Source: Longispora sp040681875 (lineage in GTDB: Bacteria > Actinomycetota > Actinomycetes > Mycobacteriales > Micromonosporaceae). From it: a DNA stretch of 64,000 nucleotides. Where the stretch lies: positions 558,001 through 622,000 of the forward strand of contig NZ_JBFAZP010000002.1 of the NCBI RefSeq assembly GCF_040681875.1, given 5' to 3'. The notes below the pieces were generated by a model. It was given only the letters and a program-made list of their open reading frames with translations, did not search any database and was not told the origin of the DNA. Below, one piece after another: positions 26,731 through 35,882 of the stretch. A program made the translations under genes and the position numbers. Within the stretch, counting starts at the first letter, position 1, and the number at the start of each line of letters is the position of its first letter.

Positions 26731-26916
26731 TCAGCTGTTGTTGCCGATGGCGCCGTCGGCGGCGTTGCGCGCGCCGTCGATCTGGTCGCCGAACTTGCCG
26801 TCGGAGAGCTTCTTGGCCAGGTCGGCCGCGCCGTCGAGCGCCTTGTCGCTGACCTGCTCGCCCTGGTCGGTGTTGAGGAAGTCCGTAGCCTTCTTGGTGA
26901 GGTCTTCGAAGCCCAT
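26731..26916 (-). CDS. Rv0909/MT0933-like small antitoxin-family protein
   Basis: The 61-residue protein is an amphipathic helical sequence starting MGFEDLTKKATDFL, with the pattern DKALDGAADLAKKLSDGKFGDQID found in the MT0933-like antitoxin family of actinobacteria. ATG 26916 has GGGAG upstream. No toxin gene adjoins, so it may be an orphan antitoxin or a stress-related small protein. Short length and composition make the family call moderate. Confidence 0.6.
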   Translation of the reverse strand: MGFEDLTKKATDFLNTDQGEQVSDKALDGAADLAKKLSDGKFGDQIDGARNAADGAIGNNS

Positions 26917-27057
26917 GCCGTGCTCCCGGTACTCGGTGGAATGGCGCGCCAGCCCGGGCGGAACGTGCCTGGGCTGCGCAGACGATGGTAGTTCAGGCGG
27001 CTGGCGACCCGGCCCGGCCGGTACCCGGAATAATCTCCGCGCCCCCGTGTTGAGGAG

Positions 27058-27071
27058 TATGCAAACGCATA
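27058..27071. promoter_or_regulatory. Candidate MarR operator TATGC-AAAC-GCATA
   Basis: A perfect 5-bp inverted repeat lies 41 bp upstream of the LLM gene that heads an operon containing a MarR gene. A MarR protein binding here would autoregulate the operon. Confidence 0.45.
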
Positions 27072-27111
27072 TAGCTGCCGGCGCCACCGGCACGTGGGAA
27101 GCAGGTACACA

Positions 27112-28272
27112 GTGCAGTTCGGCGTGTTCTCCGTGAGCGACATCACCCGCGACCCGGTCTCGGGTTCGACCCCGAGCGAGGCGGAGCGGATCGACGCGGT
27201 CGTGCGGATCGCGAAGAAGACCGAGGAGGTCGGGCTGGACGTGTTCGCGATCGGCGAGCACCACAATCCCCCGTTCTTCTCCTCGTCCCCGACGACGCTG
27301 CTGGCGTACATCGCGGCGAGCACCGAGAAGCTGATCCTGTCGACGGCGACGACCCTGATCACCACGAACGACCCCGTCCGGCTCGCCGAGGAGTACGCGA
27401 TGCTCCAGCACCTGGCGAAGGGCCGGATGGACCTGATGCTGGGCCGGGGCAACACCGCGCCGGTGTACCCGTGGTTCGGCCAGGACCTGCGCGAGGGCCT
27501 GCCGCTGGCGCTGGAGAACTACAACCTGCTGCACCGGCTGTGGCGCGAGGACGTCGTCGACTGGGAGGGCAAGTACCGCACGCCGTTACAGGGCTTCACG
27601 TCCACGCCGCGCCCGCTCGACGGGGTGCCGCCGTTCGTCTGGCACGGCTCGATCCGCACGCCCGAGATCGCCGAACAGGCCGCGTACTACGGCAACGGGT
27701 TCTTCGCCAACAACATCTTCTGGCCGAAGGAGCACTACGTCCGCCTGATCGAGTTCTACCGGCAGCGCTTCGCCCACCACGGGCACGGCACGCCGCAGCA
27801 GGCCGTCGTCGGCCTCGGCGGGCACGCGTTCATCGCCCGCCGGTCCCAGGACGCGATCCGCGAGTTCCGGCCGTACTTCGACGAGGCCCCGGTCTACGGG
27901 CACGGTCCGTCGATGGAGGACTTCATGGCGCAGACCCCGCTGTCCGTCGGCAGCCCGCAGGAGGTCATCGACAAGACGCTGACGTTCCGCGAGCACTTCG
28001 GCGACTACCAGCGCCAGCTGTTCCTGCTCGACCACGCCGGCCTGCCGCTGAAGACCGTGCTGAACCAGCTCGACCTGCTCGGCGAGGAGGTCGTGCCGGT
28101 CCTGCGCAAGGAGCTCGCCGCCCGCCGCGCTCCCGGGGTCGCCGAAGCGCCGACGCACGCCGACCGGGTCCGGACCGCCTACGGCGACGGGGAGCCGCGC
28201 CAGAACCGCCCCCGCGCCAACCGGGGCGACAACGTGACGGGCTCGTCGCCGTACCAGGATTCGGAGTCCTGA
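27112..28272 (+). CDS. LLM-class flavin-dependent monooxygenase, contains TTA codon
   Basis: The 386-residue protein is a bacterial-luciferase-like TIM barrel (FGVFSVSDITRDP, EHHNPPFF, STATTLITTNDPVRLAEEYAML, LGRGN). Members oxidise substrates with FMNH2 or F420H2 and oxygen. The FMN reductase gene two positions downstream (28709) suggests a two-component FMN-dependent system. GTG 27112 is chosen with GGAAG upstream; GTG 27094 is an alternative. Codon 159 (27586-27588) is TTA, the rare Leu codon read by bldA tRNA, so expression may be tied to development. The operon continues with MarR, FMN reductase and sirtuin genes through ATGA-type overlaps. Confidence 0.9.
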   Translation: MQFGVFSVSDITRDPVSGSTPSEAERIDAVVRIAKKTEEVGLDVFAIGEHHNPPFFSSSPTTLLAYIAASTEKLILSTATTLITTNDPVRLAEEYAMLQHLAKGRMDLMLGRGNTAPVYPWFGQDLREGLPLALENYNLLHRLWREDVVDWEGKYRTPLQGFTSTPRPLDGVPPFVWHGSIRTPEIAEQAAYYGNGFFANNIFWPKEHYVRLIEFYRQRFAHHGHGTPQQAVVGLGGHAFIARRSQDAIREFRPYFDEAPVYGHGPSMEDFMAQTPLSVGSPQEVIDKTLTFREHFGDYQRQLFLLDHAGLPLKTVLNQLDLLGEEVVPVLRKELAARRAPGVAEAPTHADRVRTAYGDGEPRQNRPRANRGDNVTGSSPYQDSES

Positions 28273-28712
28273 TGGCCGGCGGGACCCGGCTGGCCAACAC
28301 CGCCTGGGAGGCGCTGATGGCCGCGCACGCCACGCTCATGAAGGAGTTCGCCGCCGAGCGGACCTGGCAGGAGCTGAGCATGCGGGAGTACGACGTCGCG
28401 TACACCCTGTCCAAGTGCCCGGCGCCGATCAGCGTCACCGAACTGCACCGGCACGTCCTGCTCAGCCAGCCGGCCCTGTCCCGCCTCGTGGACCGGCTGG
28501 CCGAGCAGGGCCTCGTCGAGCGCGCCCCCGACCCGTCGGACGGCCGCGTCGTCCTGGTGTCCCTCACCGCCCTCGGCCGGGACACCCAACGCACGATCGG
28601 CCGCCAGCACGCCCGCAGCGTCGCCCGCGCCGTCACCAGCAGGCTCAGCCCCGCCGAACTCGGCCAGCTGGAGACCCTGTGCCGCAAACTCGCCCGGAGG
28701 AACCCGGAATGA
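28272..28712 (+). CDS. MarR-family regulator
   Basis: The 146-residue protein is a typical MarR winged helix: TELHRHVLLSQPALSRLVDRL as recognition region, the wing DPSDGRVVLVSLTALG, and flanking dimerisation helices. Its start shares a base with the stop of the LLM gene (TGATG), and its end overlaps the reductase start. It probably represses this operon through the palindrome at 27058-27071. Confidence 0.9.
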   Translation: MAGGTRLANTAWEALMAAHATLMKEFAAERTWQELSMREYDVAYTLSKCPAPISVTELHRHVLLSQPALSRLVDRLAEQGLVERAPDPSDGRVVLVSLTALGRDTQRTIGRQHARSVARAVTSRLSPAELGQLETLCRKLARRNPE

Positions 28713-29419
28713 CCTCGTACCGCCTGACCGTCGTCTCCGCCGGAGCCAGCGACCCGTCCTCGACCCGGATGCTCGCCGACCGGATCTCCCAGCGGGTCAC
28801 CGCGCTCGCCGGACGGCGCGGCCACGACACGGTGGTCACCGTCGTCGACCTGCGGGAACTGGCCACCGAGATCACCGCGGCCGTGGTGTCGCGGATCCAG
28901 GGCCCGAAACTGCGGCAGGCCGTCGCCGCGCTCGCCGACACCGACGGCCTCGTCGTCAGCACCCCGGTCTACGCCGCCGGCGCCAGCGGCCTGCTGACGT
29001 CGTTCTTCCAGATCCTCGACAGCGACCTGCTGATCGCCAAACCGGTGATCGTCGCCGCGACCGCCGGCACCGCCCGGCACTCGCTGGTCGTCGACGAGCA
29101 GCTCCGGTCCCTGTTCGCGTACCTGCGGGCCCTGACCGTGCCGACGTCGGTGTTCGCCGCGCCGGAGGACCAGAACGCCCCCGAACTGGGCCGGCGCCTC
29201 GACCGGGCCGCGTTCGAACTGGTCCTGCTGATGGAGAGCGGCTTCGCCCGGGCGGTACGCGACGAGTCCTGGCACTCCTACCAGCACGAGTTCGGCGGCG
29301 CGGGCGGCACCGAGGTGTCCATCGCCCTCGACTCGGACCTGATGCGGCTGGCCACGGGCGGCTCGGCGCGGGTATCCGGTGGCGGCGACGGGCCGGCCGC
29401 CGTACGTTCGTCGGCATGA
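28709..29419 (+). CDS. NADPH-dependent FMN reductase (CE1759-like flavodoxin fold)
   Basis: The 236-residue protein has an NADPH-dependent FMN-reductase fold (VVSAGASDPSSTRMLAD phosphate-binding loop; STPVYAAGASGLLTSFFQIL). It would supply reduced FMN to the LLM monooxygenase encoded upstream, a pairing known for CE1758/CE1759-type modules. ATG 28709 has GGAGG and overlaps the MarR stop (ATGA). The Gly/Ser-rich C-terminus overlaps the sirtuin start. Confidence 0.88.
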   Translation: MTSYRLTVVSAGASDPSSTRMLADRISQRVTALAGRRGHDTVVTVVDLRELATEITAAVVSRIQGPKLRQAVAALADTDGLVVSTPVYAAGASGLLTSFFQILDSDLLIAKPVIVAATAGTARHSLVVDEQLRSLFAYLRALTVPTSVFAAPEDQNAPELGRRLDRAAFELVLLMESGFARAVRDESWHSYQHEFGGAGGTEVSIALDSDLMRLATGGSARVSGGGDGPAAVRSSA

Positions 29420-30153
29420 CCGCCCAGCGCCCCATGATCGCCGTCCTGACCGGTGCCGGCATCTCCACCGCCTCCGGCATCCCCGACTACCGTGGCCCGC
29501 GGGGCGTCTGGCGACAGGACCCGACGGCGGAGCGGCTCGTGACGATCGGCCCCTACCTGGCCGAGCCGGAGGTCCGGCGCCGGGCCTGGCGGATGCGGCT
29601 CGACATCGGGGCGCACGCCGCCCGGCCCAACGCCGGACACCTGGCCCTCGTCGAACTGGAACGCGGCGGGCTGCCGGTCCGGGTGCTCACCCAGAACGTC
29701 GACGGGCTGCACCAGCGCTCGGGGCTTCCGGCGCACAAGGTGCTCGAGCTGCACGGCACCGCCGCCGAGGTGCGGTGCGCGGGGTGCGGGGACCGCGGCG
29801 GCATGGCCGAGGCGCTCGCCCGGGTCACCGCCGGCGAGGACGATCCGGCGTGCCGGGCCTGCGGGGGCGTGCTGCGGCCCTGCACGGTGATGTTCGGCGA
29901 GCCGCTCGACCCGACGGTGATCGGGCAGGCCGAGATCATCGCGCGGGCGTGCGACGTGTTCCTCGCGATCGGCAGCAGCCTCCAGGTGTACCCGGCGGCG
30001 GCCCTCCCGCTGATCGCCCTGAAGGAAGGCGCCCGGCTGATCGTCGTGAACGGGGAACCGACCCCGTACGACGCGCTCGCCGCCGAGGTGATCCGCGAAC
30101 CGATCGAGGAGGCCGTCCCGGCGCTGGTGCGGCGGCTGCTGGCCGGGGAGTGA
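29416..30153 (+). CDS. Sir2-family NAD-dependent protein deacylase (sirtuin)
   Basis: The 245-residue protein has the sirtuin motifs GAGIS (14-18), TQNVDGLH, catalytic His in LELHGT, two CxxC zinc pairs (CAGC and CRAC) and the GSSLQVYPAA region. It removes acyl groups from lysine using NAD, typically regulating acyl-CoA synthetases or other metabolic enzymes. The start overlaps the FMN reductase stop (ATGA), so it is the last gene of the LLM operon, an unusual partner there. A strong bidirectional hairpin follows. Confidence 0.93.
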   Translation: MTAQRPMIAVLTGAGISTASGIPDYRGPRGVWRQDPTAERLVTIGPYLAEPEVRRRAWRMRLDIGAHAARPNAGHLALVELERGGLPVRVLTQNVDGLHQRSGLPAHKVLELHGTAAEVRCAGCGDRGGMAEALARVTAGEDDPACRACGGVLRPCTVMFGEPLDPTVIGQAEIIARACDVFLAIGSSLQVYPAAALPLIALKEGARLIVVNGEPTPYDALAAEVIREPIEEAVPALVRRLLAGE

Positions 30154-30177
30154 GTGAGCCGGGGACGGGTGCCGGGG

Positions 30178-30213
30178 ACGGGTGCCCCCACAGCGGCGTG
30201 AGGGGGCACCCGT
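30178..30213. terminator. Bidirectional 12-bp hairpin between convergent sirtuin and metallopeptidase genes
   Basis: Arms 30178-30189 and 30202-30213 are perfectly complementary with a 12-base loop. The hairpin sits between the two stop codons. Confidence 0.75.
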
Positions 30214-30216
30214 GGT

Positions 30217-32679
30217 TCAGCAGGCGGCCGCCGGCCGGTTCCTGCCCACCAGGTCGGTGCGCCCGGCGGAGCCGTCGTACCAGAGCACCCGGCGGTCCTC
30301 GTCGGGGCTGAAGCCGCCCTGCTGGCCCCGCCCGCAGGACACGAGTACGGGGGTGCCGCCGGCCAGGTTCAGCTGCCGGAGTCTGAACCTCCCGGCGGTA
30401 CCCGGCTCGGTGGACTGGAAGGTGATCCAGCCGTCCGTGGCGGCGAGGTGCCCGATGCCGGGCGAGGCGGGGCCCTCCGGCAGGATGTCGGTCACCGGCC
30501 CGCCGCGCACCGGCGCCCTGCTGATCGCGTACCGGCCGTCACCGTCGGTGTCCCTGCCGAAGACCACGTAGCCGGCCGTGATCGCCAGGTCGGTCACCCG
30601 GGCGCCCGCCCCCGGGTCGAAGACGGTCTTGCGGCCCGTACGCAGGTCGTAGACCACCGGGCGGCCGACGTCCCCGGAGTACTCGACGTATCCGAGGAGG
30701 TTTCCGCACAGCACGATCCCTGAGCCCTCCGTCTCCGGCCCCGGGGTCAGGTTGACGGCCGGGCCGTCGCCGGTCCTCGCCCAGACGTCGTAGCCACCGA
30801 TGCCGGGAACGAGCTCGACGGCAAGCCAGGCGTGGTGCCCGCCGCTGACGGCCGACTGGACGACCAGGTGCAGGGGGCGGGACCAGATCTCCCGGACCGG
30901 GCCGCCACCGAGGTCCCGGCCGAGAAGGCGGTTGCCCTGGGGGCCGGAGGCCGACCACACCACCGTGCGGCCGTCGGTGGCCGGGTCGTTGGCGTACTCA
31001 CCCTCCGGGGTCAGCCGGACGGGCCCGCCCCCGCCGCTGGTCCGCCCGGTGTAGACCCCCGGGGTGTACGGATCGGCGAAGGTGCCCCTGGCGACCACGA
31101 ACCGGCCCTGGGCCGCACTCGGGTGCCAGCTGTGGATGCCGGGGAAGTCCGTGAGCACCGGTGTGCCGTCGCCGCCGAGCTGCTCCTCCCAGCCGGGCCG
31201 GATGCCGTGCGCGTCGAAGGCCGCGTGCACCGGGGCCAGCGGGGCGCCGAGCGCGGCGGCGGCGGACAGCACGGCCCGGCGACCGTCGACGAAGGTGGCC
31301 AGCGGCGTCAGGTACTCGGTGAGTGCCTTGTAGACGATCCGGTCGGCGAGTGCGGGGTCGACGCTCGCCCGCAGGTCCCACAGCGCCCCGCCGAAGATCG
31401 TGGAATTGAGGTGTACGCCGCCGCCGTCGGTCATGACCAGCACGCCGAGGTAGTCCCGCGTGGTCCGCCCGTCGTCGAGGTCCCGGAAGGCGCACTCCCG
31501 GGGCCCGGCGGTCCGACAGGTCCGCTCGCCGAGCAGCCCGGCGTCGGGGTGGCCCATCGACATCCCCGAGGCCGTCACCTCGACGGCGTTGCCGAAGTAG
31601 TCGGCGATCGCCTCGCTCATCGCGCCGGACTGGTTCGCGTACACCAGGCCGGCCGTCCGCTCGATCACGCCGTGGGTCAACTCGTGCCCCACCACGTCCA
31701 GGCCGGCGGCCAGCGAGTAGTACTCGTCGGACAGCCCGCCGTAGACCATGTACCGGCCGTTCCAGAAGGCGTTCACGAAGGGTTCGCCGCCCGGCGCGCC
31801 GACGGCCACCACGGAGTCCACCGGGCCGCCCTGTCCGTCGATGCCGTCGCGGCCCAGGCGGTCGGCGTAGAAGGCGCGGACCCGGGCGGCGCCGTAGTGG
31901 GCGTCCACCGCCCCGGACTCCGTGGGCCTGCCCGTGACCTCCGGGGTGTCCGAGCCGGCCACCGGGGTGCCGGGCGGCAGCTCCCCGTAGAAGTCGAAGT
32001 ACCAGCGGCCCTCGGCGTCGTAGGTGCTGAGGGCGCCCCGGTGGGTGGTGTCGCGCAGCTCGTACCGGCCCGCGTTCGCGGTCAGGCCCAGGGGGACGAC
32101 GGTGCCGTGCTGGGTGAGGCCCGTACCCGCCGTCGGTGTGCCCGTGACGGTCGCGGGCCCGCCGGGGTGCCCCGCGCGGGAGACGCCGGTCGGGCCGGCC
32201 CACCGGGACAGGACGGCCCCGTGGTGGGCGTCCACGTGCACCGTGGTGCGGACCGGGCCGCCGTCCCAGGCGGTCACCTCGACCTGCCAGGCCAGCGCGC
32301 CCGTCCCGCCGGGCAGGACGACGAGGGTCGGCGGGGCGGTCCGCGCCGACCGGCGGACCGCGGGATCGGTCAGCGGCGCCGTCGCCACCCGGGCGGCCTG
32401 CCCGGCGGTGATCGAGGGCACGGTACCGACGGTCAGGCCGGTGACCGTCCGGTCGGTCACCGCGCCGTCCGGGTGCAGGAGGCGTTGCGCGCCGAGGACC
32501 GGTACCCCCCGATGCGTTTGTCCATAACGGACGGTCGAACCGGACGCTCCGAGCCGGACCAGCCCGGGGGCCTCGGACTTGGCCACCGCCGGGGCTGGGG
32601 CCTTCGCGGCCGCCGCCGGAGCGGGGGAAAGGACGCCGGCCGCGACGAAGGCGACCAGTGCTACGGGCAGACTTCTCAC
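30217..32679 (-). CDS. Secreted M4 (thermolysin-like) metallopeptidase with C-terminal propeller
   Basis: The preproprotein (820 residues) has a Sec signal peptide (about 1-26), a FTP/PepSY-type propeptide (about 35-200) and a thermolysin domain with HELTH (His332, Glu333, His336), third zinc ligand Glu356 in MSEAIADYF and proton-stabilising His423 in GGVHLNS. From about 510 to the end is a TolB-like beta-propeller not found in classic thermolysin. The start is ambiguous: GTG 32679 has GGGAGGG three to four bases upstream, while ATG 32709 gives a longer N-terminus without a ribosome binding site. It is probably an extracellular protease. Confidence 0.88.
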   Translation of the reverse strand: MRSLPVALVAFVAAGVLSPAPAAAAKAPAPAVAKSEAPGLVRLGASGSTVRYGQTHRGVPVLGAQRLLHPDGAVTDRTVTGLTVGTVPSITAGQAARVATAPLTDPAVRRSARTAPPTLVVLPGGTGALAWQVEVTAWDGGPVRTTVHVDAHHGAVLSRWAGPTGVSRAGHPGGPATVTGTPTAGTGLTQHGTVVPLGLTANAGRYELRDTTHRGALSTYDAEGRWYFDFYGELPPGTPVAGSDTPEVTGRPTESGAVDAHYGAARVRAFYADRLGRDGIDGQGGPVDSVVAVGAPGGEPFVNAFWNGRYMVYGGLSDEYYSLAAGLDVVGHELTHGVIERTAGLVYANQSGAMSEAIADYFGNAVEVTASGMSMGHPDAGLLGERTCRTAGPRECAFRDLDDGRTTRDYLGVLVMTDGGGVHLNSTIFGGALWDLRASVDPALADRIVYKALTEYLTPLATFVDGRRAVLSAAAALGAPLAPVHAAFDAHGIRPGWEEQLGGDGTPVLTDFPGIHSWHPSAAQGRFVVARGTFADPYTPGVYTGRTSGGGGPVRLTPEGEYANDPATDGRTVVWSASGPQGNRLLGRDLGGGPVREIWSRPLHLVVQSAVSGGHHAWLAVELVPGIGGYDVWARTGDGPAVNLTPGPETEGSGIVLCGNLLGYVEYSGDVGRPVVYDLRTGRKTVFDPGAGARVTDLAITAGYVVFGRDTDGDGRYAISRAPVRGGPVTDILPEGPASPGIGHLAATDGWITFQSTEPGTAGRFRLRQLNLAGGTPVLVSCGRGQQGGFSPDEDRRVLWYDGSAGRTDLVGRNRPAAAC

Positions 32680-32803
32680 ATGCCCTCCCAGAGATTGACG
32701 ACTGTCCATGACGAGTCGTCGGCGTTCCGGGAGGATCGCCCCGAGACCCAACAGTGCCCGAACGGTGACGCGCCGTTACCCGCGCCCCCGCCGCCCGGCC
32801 CGG

Positions 32804-33448
32804 TCAGGGGCGCGGGGTCCGCAGGCCGGGGTCCAGCACCTCCGACGGGTCCCAGCCGGGTTCCTCGCCGTCGCCGTCCACGGTCGCGTCGAAGTAGGCC
32901 TGCTCGACCGGGCCCAGTTCCCCGACCAGGGCCGCCATCGGGTACGAGGCCGTGAAGCGGGCGCCGTGCGCGTCGACCAGCAGCACGGCCAGCGGCGGGT
33001 CCCCCGGGGCGGGCAGTCCGGGGTAGACCATGCCACCCCAGTACAGCACCGGGGCGGTCACTCCCCCGGCCACGTACCGGGACGCGCCGGCCAGCATCAG
33101 CAGGTCGGCCTGGGTCTCGGCGACGTCGCCGTAGTAGTCGTACAGGTAGACCTCCAGCGCGCCGTCGTGGTGGCGGGCCAGGGTCTGGCCGGCGGCGGCC
33201 CGGGCGGTGAGGCGGTCGAGCGGGGTCCTGGCCCATTCGGCCCGGTAGTGCGCGCGCGCCTTCGGGTGCGCCCCGGTCAGCTCCCAGTCGGCCTGGTCGC
33301 CGTCGTTGGCCCAGCCGGTCCACATCGCGCCGGGGTTGGCGATGACGTCCACGCCCGGCGGGGTGGCCCGCAGCCACGCGTCGAAACCGGACCGCGGCAT
33401 CGGGATCCGCGCCGACACCATGAACGAACGGGCACCCATGCACGGCAT
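32804..33448 (-). CDS. Conserved cytoplasmic protein of unknown function
   Basis: The 214-residue protein has no signal peptide or membrane helix. It is rich in Trp and Tyr (GAMWTGWANDGDQADWELTGAH near the N-terminus; VYLYDYYGDVAETQADLLML) and acidic near the C-terminus. I recognise no family. ATG 33448 is used; ATG 33439 is nearly equivalent and neither has a strong ribosome binding site. It is divergent from a secreted protease gene. Confidence 0.65.
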   Translation of the reverse strand: MPCMGARSFMVSARIPMPRSGFDAWLRATPPGVDVIANPGAMWTGWANDGDQADWELTGAHPKARAHYRAEWARTPLDRLTARAAAGQTLARHHDGALEVYLYDYYGDVAETQADLLMLAGASRYVAGGVTAPVLYWGGMVYPGLPAPGDPPLAVLLVDAHGARFTASYPMAALVGELGPVEQAYFDATVDGDGEEPGWDPSEVLDPGLRTPRP

Positions 33449-33591
33449 GCTAACGCCCCGCGGAGGCACGGTCGCCGGACGTCGGCGCTTGACAGGATTT
33501 GACGGCTCCGCGCCCCGGCCGCCCGAGGGTCCCCCGGCACGTACGTTGTGCACATCCGTCGATGTCTCTCTCGGGAAAGCAGGCACCCCTC

Positions 33592-34437
33592 ATGTCTATT
33601 TCCATCCTCCGGCGCTCCCTCACGGGCGCCTGCACGGTCACCGCCGCGCTCCTCGCCTCGGCGCTGTGTGTCACGTCCGGCGCGGCCGCCAGCACCTCCA
33701 CCGGCGACATCCTCGACTACTGGACCACCTCGCGGATGGCCTCGGCCACCGGGGCCGACGCGCCCACGCGGACGGCACCGGCGGCACCGGCACCGGCCCT
33801 GCTCGCCGAACTCACCCGCGCACCGCGCCCCTACACCGACGCCGACACCCGGGTGCACGGCAAGGTGTTCTACACCCGGAGCGGCGGCCGCGACAGCTGG
33901 TGCTCGGCGTCCGTGGTCACCGCGCCCAACCGGAGCCTGGTGTGGTCGGCGGCGCACTGCCTGTCCGGTACCACCCGTGTGCTGTTCGTTCCCGCCTACA
34001 ACTCCGCCGGCACCGGGGACGCCCCCTACGGCCGGTGGCCGGCCCGCCGGGTGGTCACGAGCGGCAACGACCACGCGGTCGTCGTCGTGTCCCAGGTCGG
34101 CGGCAGGTATCTCCAGGACGTGGTGGGTGCCAACGGGATCCGGTTCACCGGCCCGGTCGACGGCCGCACCACGATCTGGGGGTACCCGGCGGCGCGGATC
34201 TGGACCGGCCGCGACCTGACCTACTGCCACCAGCCCACCCGCCCCGACGGCGGCAGCACCACCACGGCCTGCGACACCGAGGGCGGCAGCAGCGGCGGCG
34301 GGTACGTGACCGGCAACGCCACCCCGACCGGCCTGGGCCACCTGTGGGCCAACCACACGGCCGGTTCCGGGGCGACCGCCTACGGTTCGGTGTTCGGCAG
34401 CACCGCGAAGCGGCTCTACGACGCCAACAGCTCCTGA
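33592..34437 (+). CDS. Secreted trypsin-like serine protease (S1 family, alpha-lytic-like)
   Basis: The 281-residue protein has a Sec signal peptide (about 1-34), a Pro/Ala/Thr-rich propeptide-like segment (about 50-85) and a chymotrypsin-fold domain with His122 (WSAAHC), Asp160 (GNDHAVV) and Ser234 (GGSSGGG). The motif around Ser has SS instead of the common DS, as in some glutamyl-endopeptidase-like enzymes. ATG 33592 is chosen as the start with an AGCAGG site; ATG 33562 is an in-frame alternative. A hairpin terminator follows the stop. Confidence 0.85.
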   Translation: MSISILRRSLTGACTVTAALLASALCVTSGAAASTSTGDILDYWTTSRMASATGADAPTRTAPAAPAPALLAELTRAPRPYTDADTRVHGKVFYTRSGGRDSWCSASVVTAPNRSLVWSAAHCLSGTTRVLFVPAYNSAGTGDAPYGRWPARRVVTSGNDHAVVVVSQVGGRYLQDVVGANGIRFTGPVDGRTTIWGYPAARIWTGRDLTYCHQPTRPDGGSTTTACDTEGGSSGGGYVTGNATPTGLGHLWANHTAGSGATAYGSVFGSTAKRLYDANSS

Positions 34438-34444
34438 CCCGGCG

Positions 34445-34476
34445 GCGGGTGGCGGCCGGGCCGGGCCGCCACCCGC
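34445..34476 (+). terminator. Perfect 13-bp hairpin after the secreted protease
   Basis: Arms 34445-34457 and 34464-34476 are perfectly complementary with a 6-base loop, starting 7 bp after the stop. Confidence 0.75.
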
Positions 34477-34553
34477 GTGCCAACCTGCCGCCCACCGGCA
34501 CCGTCCGGGTCGACAATGGTGTGTCCTGCCCGTCGGCGGGCGGTGGAGGGGTC

Positions 34554-35882
34554 ATGGACGCCGAGGCGACCGGAGCGGAGCGGGCCCGGTTCGGTGACCG
34601 CCTGCGGTACTGGCGGACCGTGGCCGGGCTCACCCAGGCCCAGCTCGGCAAGCTCCTCGGCTACCACCACTCCTACCTGTGCAAGGTGGAACGCGGCCAG
34701 CGCTGGCCGCCGGGTTCCCTGCCCCGGCGGGCGGACGACCTGCTGGCCACCGGCGGGGAACTCGACGCCCTGTGGTGGGCCATCGGCCACGATCCGTCGC
34801 CGGGCCCCCTCCCGGCACCGGGCCCCGACCCGCCGGGCACCTCCGGGCGCGGCCACCGGTTCCCCAGTCTCGGGATCACCTGTCCCCTGCACGGCCTGGC
34901 CGGCTGCTCGGCCACCGTCGACCCCGCCACGGTGCGCCGCCCGGCCACCCGGATCGACCCGGCCGCCGTGCACACCTACACCGCGCTGCTGGCCACCTAC
35001 ACCCGGTCCAACCTGAAGGACACCTCGACGGGTACCGGGGCCCGCGTCGAGGAGTCCCTGCACGCCATGACGCGCGCCGTGCGGGCGGGCGGCCGGTACA
35101 CCGGGGCCCTGCTGGCCCTGTGCGCGCACTACGCCCAGCTCGCCGGCTGGCTGCGGGTCGAGCGCGGCCAGTACGGGCTGGGCATGGCCTGGCTGCACCG
35201 CGGGCTCGACTGGGCCCGGGCCGGCGGCAACGTCGTGGCCAGCTGCGAGATCCTCGGCCTGATGAGCACCGTCGCCCGGCTGGAGGGCGATCCCCGGCGC
35301 GCCCTCGACTACGCGCGGGCGGCGGGCGCCGCCGGGAGCCGGCACCGCTGGCCGGCCGTCTGGTCCGCGCTCCTGGAGGCCCGGGCCCACGCGCTGCTCG
35401 GCGACGGGCGCGCGTTCGACCACCACCTGCGCCACGCCCGCGTCCTGCTCGACCGCACGGGGGACCTCGACCGGATCCACGCCCCGTGGCTGCACGGGGC
35501 GGAGGGGCTCGCGTTCGTCGACGCCTTCGCCTCCGGCGGGCTCCGCGACCTCGCCGCCGGCGGCGGTGACCGGCGCCTCGCGGTGCGGGCCGCCGACGCG
35601 GCGCGGTCGGCGCTCGCCTTCTATCTCCCGGCGCGCATGCGCCCGTCCCACGTGCTACTCGTCCTGCGCCTCGCCGACACCTACGCCTGCGCGCGCGACC
35701 CCGAGGCGGCCGTGGCCACCGCGACCGGGGTCCTCCGGGCGGTGGCCACGGCGCGCGAGACCCTCGTGCACCGCGAACTGGCCGGGCTGCGGGCCCGGTT
35801 GCACCACGACTGGGCGGACACGGCCGGGGTCCGCGACTTCGACCAGCGGCTCCGTGCCCGCTCCGGCCCCGCCGTGCGGTGA
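34554..35882 (+). CDS. XRE-family regulator with TPR-like C-terminal region
   Basis: The 442-residue protein has an N-terminal Cro/XRE helix-turn-helix (about 12-66; LTQAQLGKLLGYHHSYLCKVERGQRWP) and a long helical region (about 140-435) resembling TPR/Gmad-type repeats of streptomycete Bld/SAR-like regulators. Such proteins often pair with small DUF397 partners, but none is present here. ATG 34554 has GGAGGG upstream. It is monocistronic with its own hairpin terminator. Confidence 0.85.
   Translation: MDAEATGAERARFGDRLRYWRTVAGLTQAQLGKLLGYHHSYLCKVERGQRWPPGSLPRRADDLLATGGELDALWWAIGHDPSPGPLPAPGPDPPGTSGRGHRFPSLGITCPLHGLAGCSATVDPATVRRPATRIDPAAVHTYTALLATYTRSNLKDTSTGTGARVEESLHAMTRAVRAGGRYTGALLALCAHYAQLAGWLRVERGQYGLGMAWLHRGLDWARAGGNVVASCEILGLMSTVARLEGDPRRALDYARAAGAAGSRHRWPAVWSALLEARAHALLGDGRAFDHHLRHARVLLDRTGDLDRIHAPWLHGAEGLAFVDAFASGGLRDLAAGGGDRRLAVRAADAARSALAFYLPARMRPSHVLLVLRLADTYACARDPEAAVATATGVLRAVATARETLVHRELAGLRARLHHDWADTAGVRDFDQRLRARSGPAVR

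Noticed and set aside
26731..26916. Toxin-antitoxin module
   Set aside because: Only the antitoxin-like protein is present; no toxin-like small gene adjoins.
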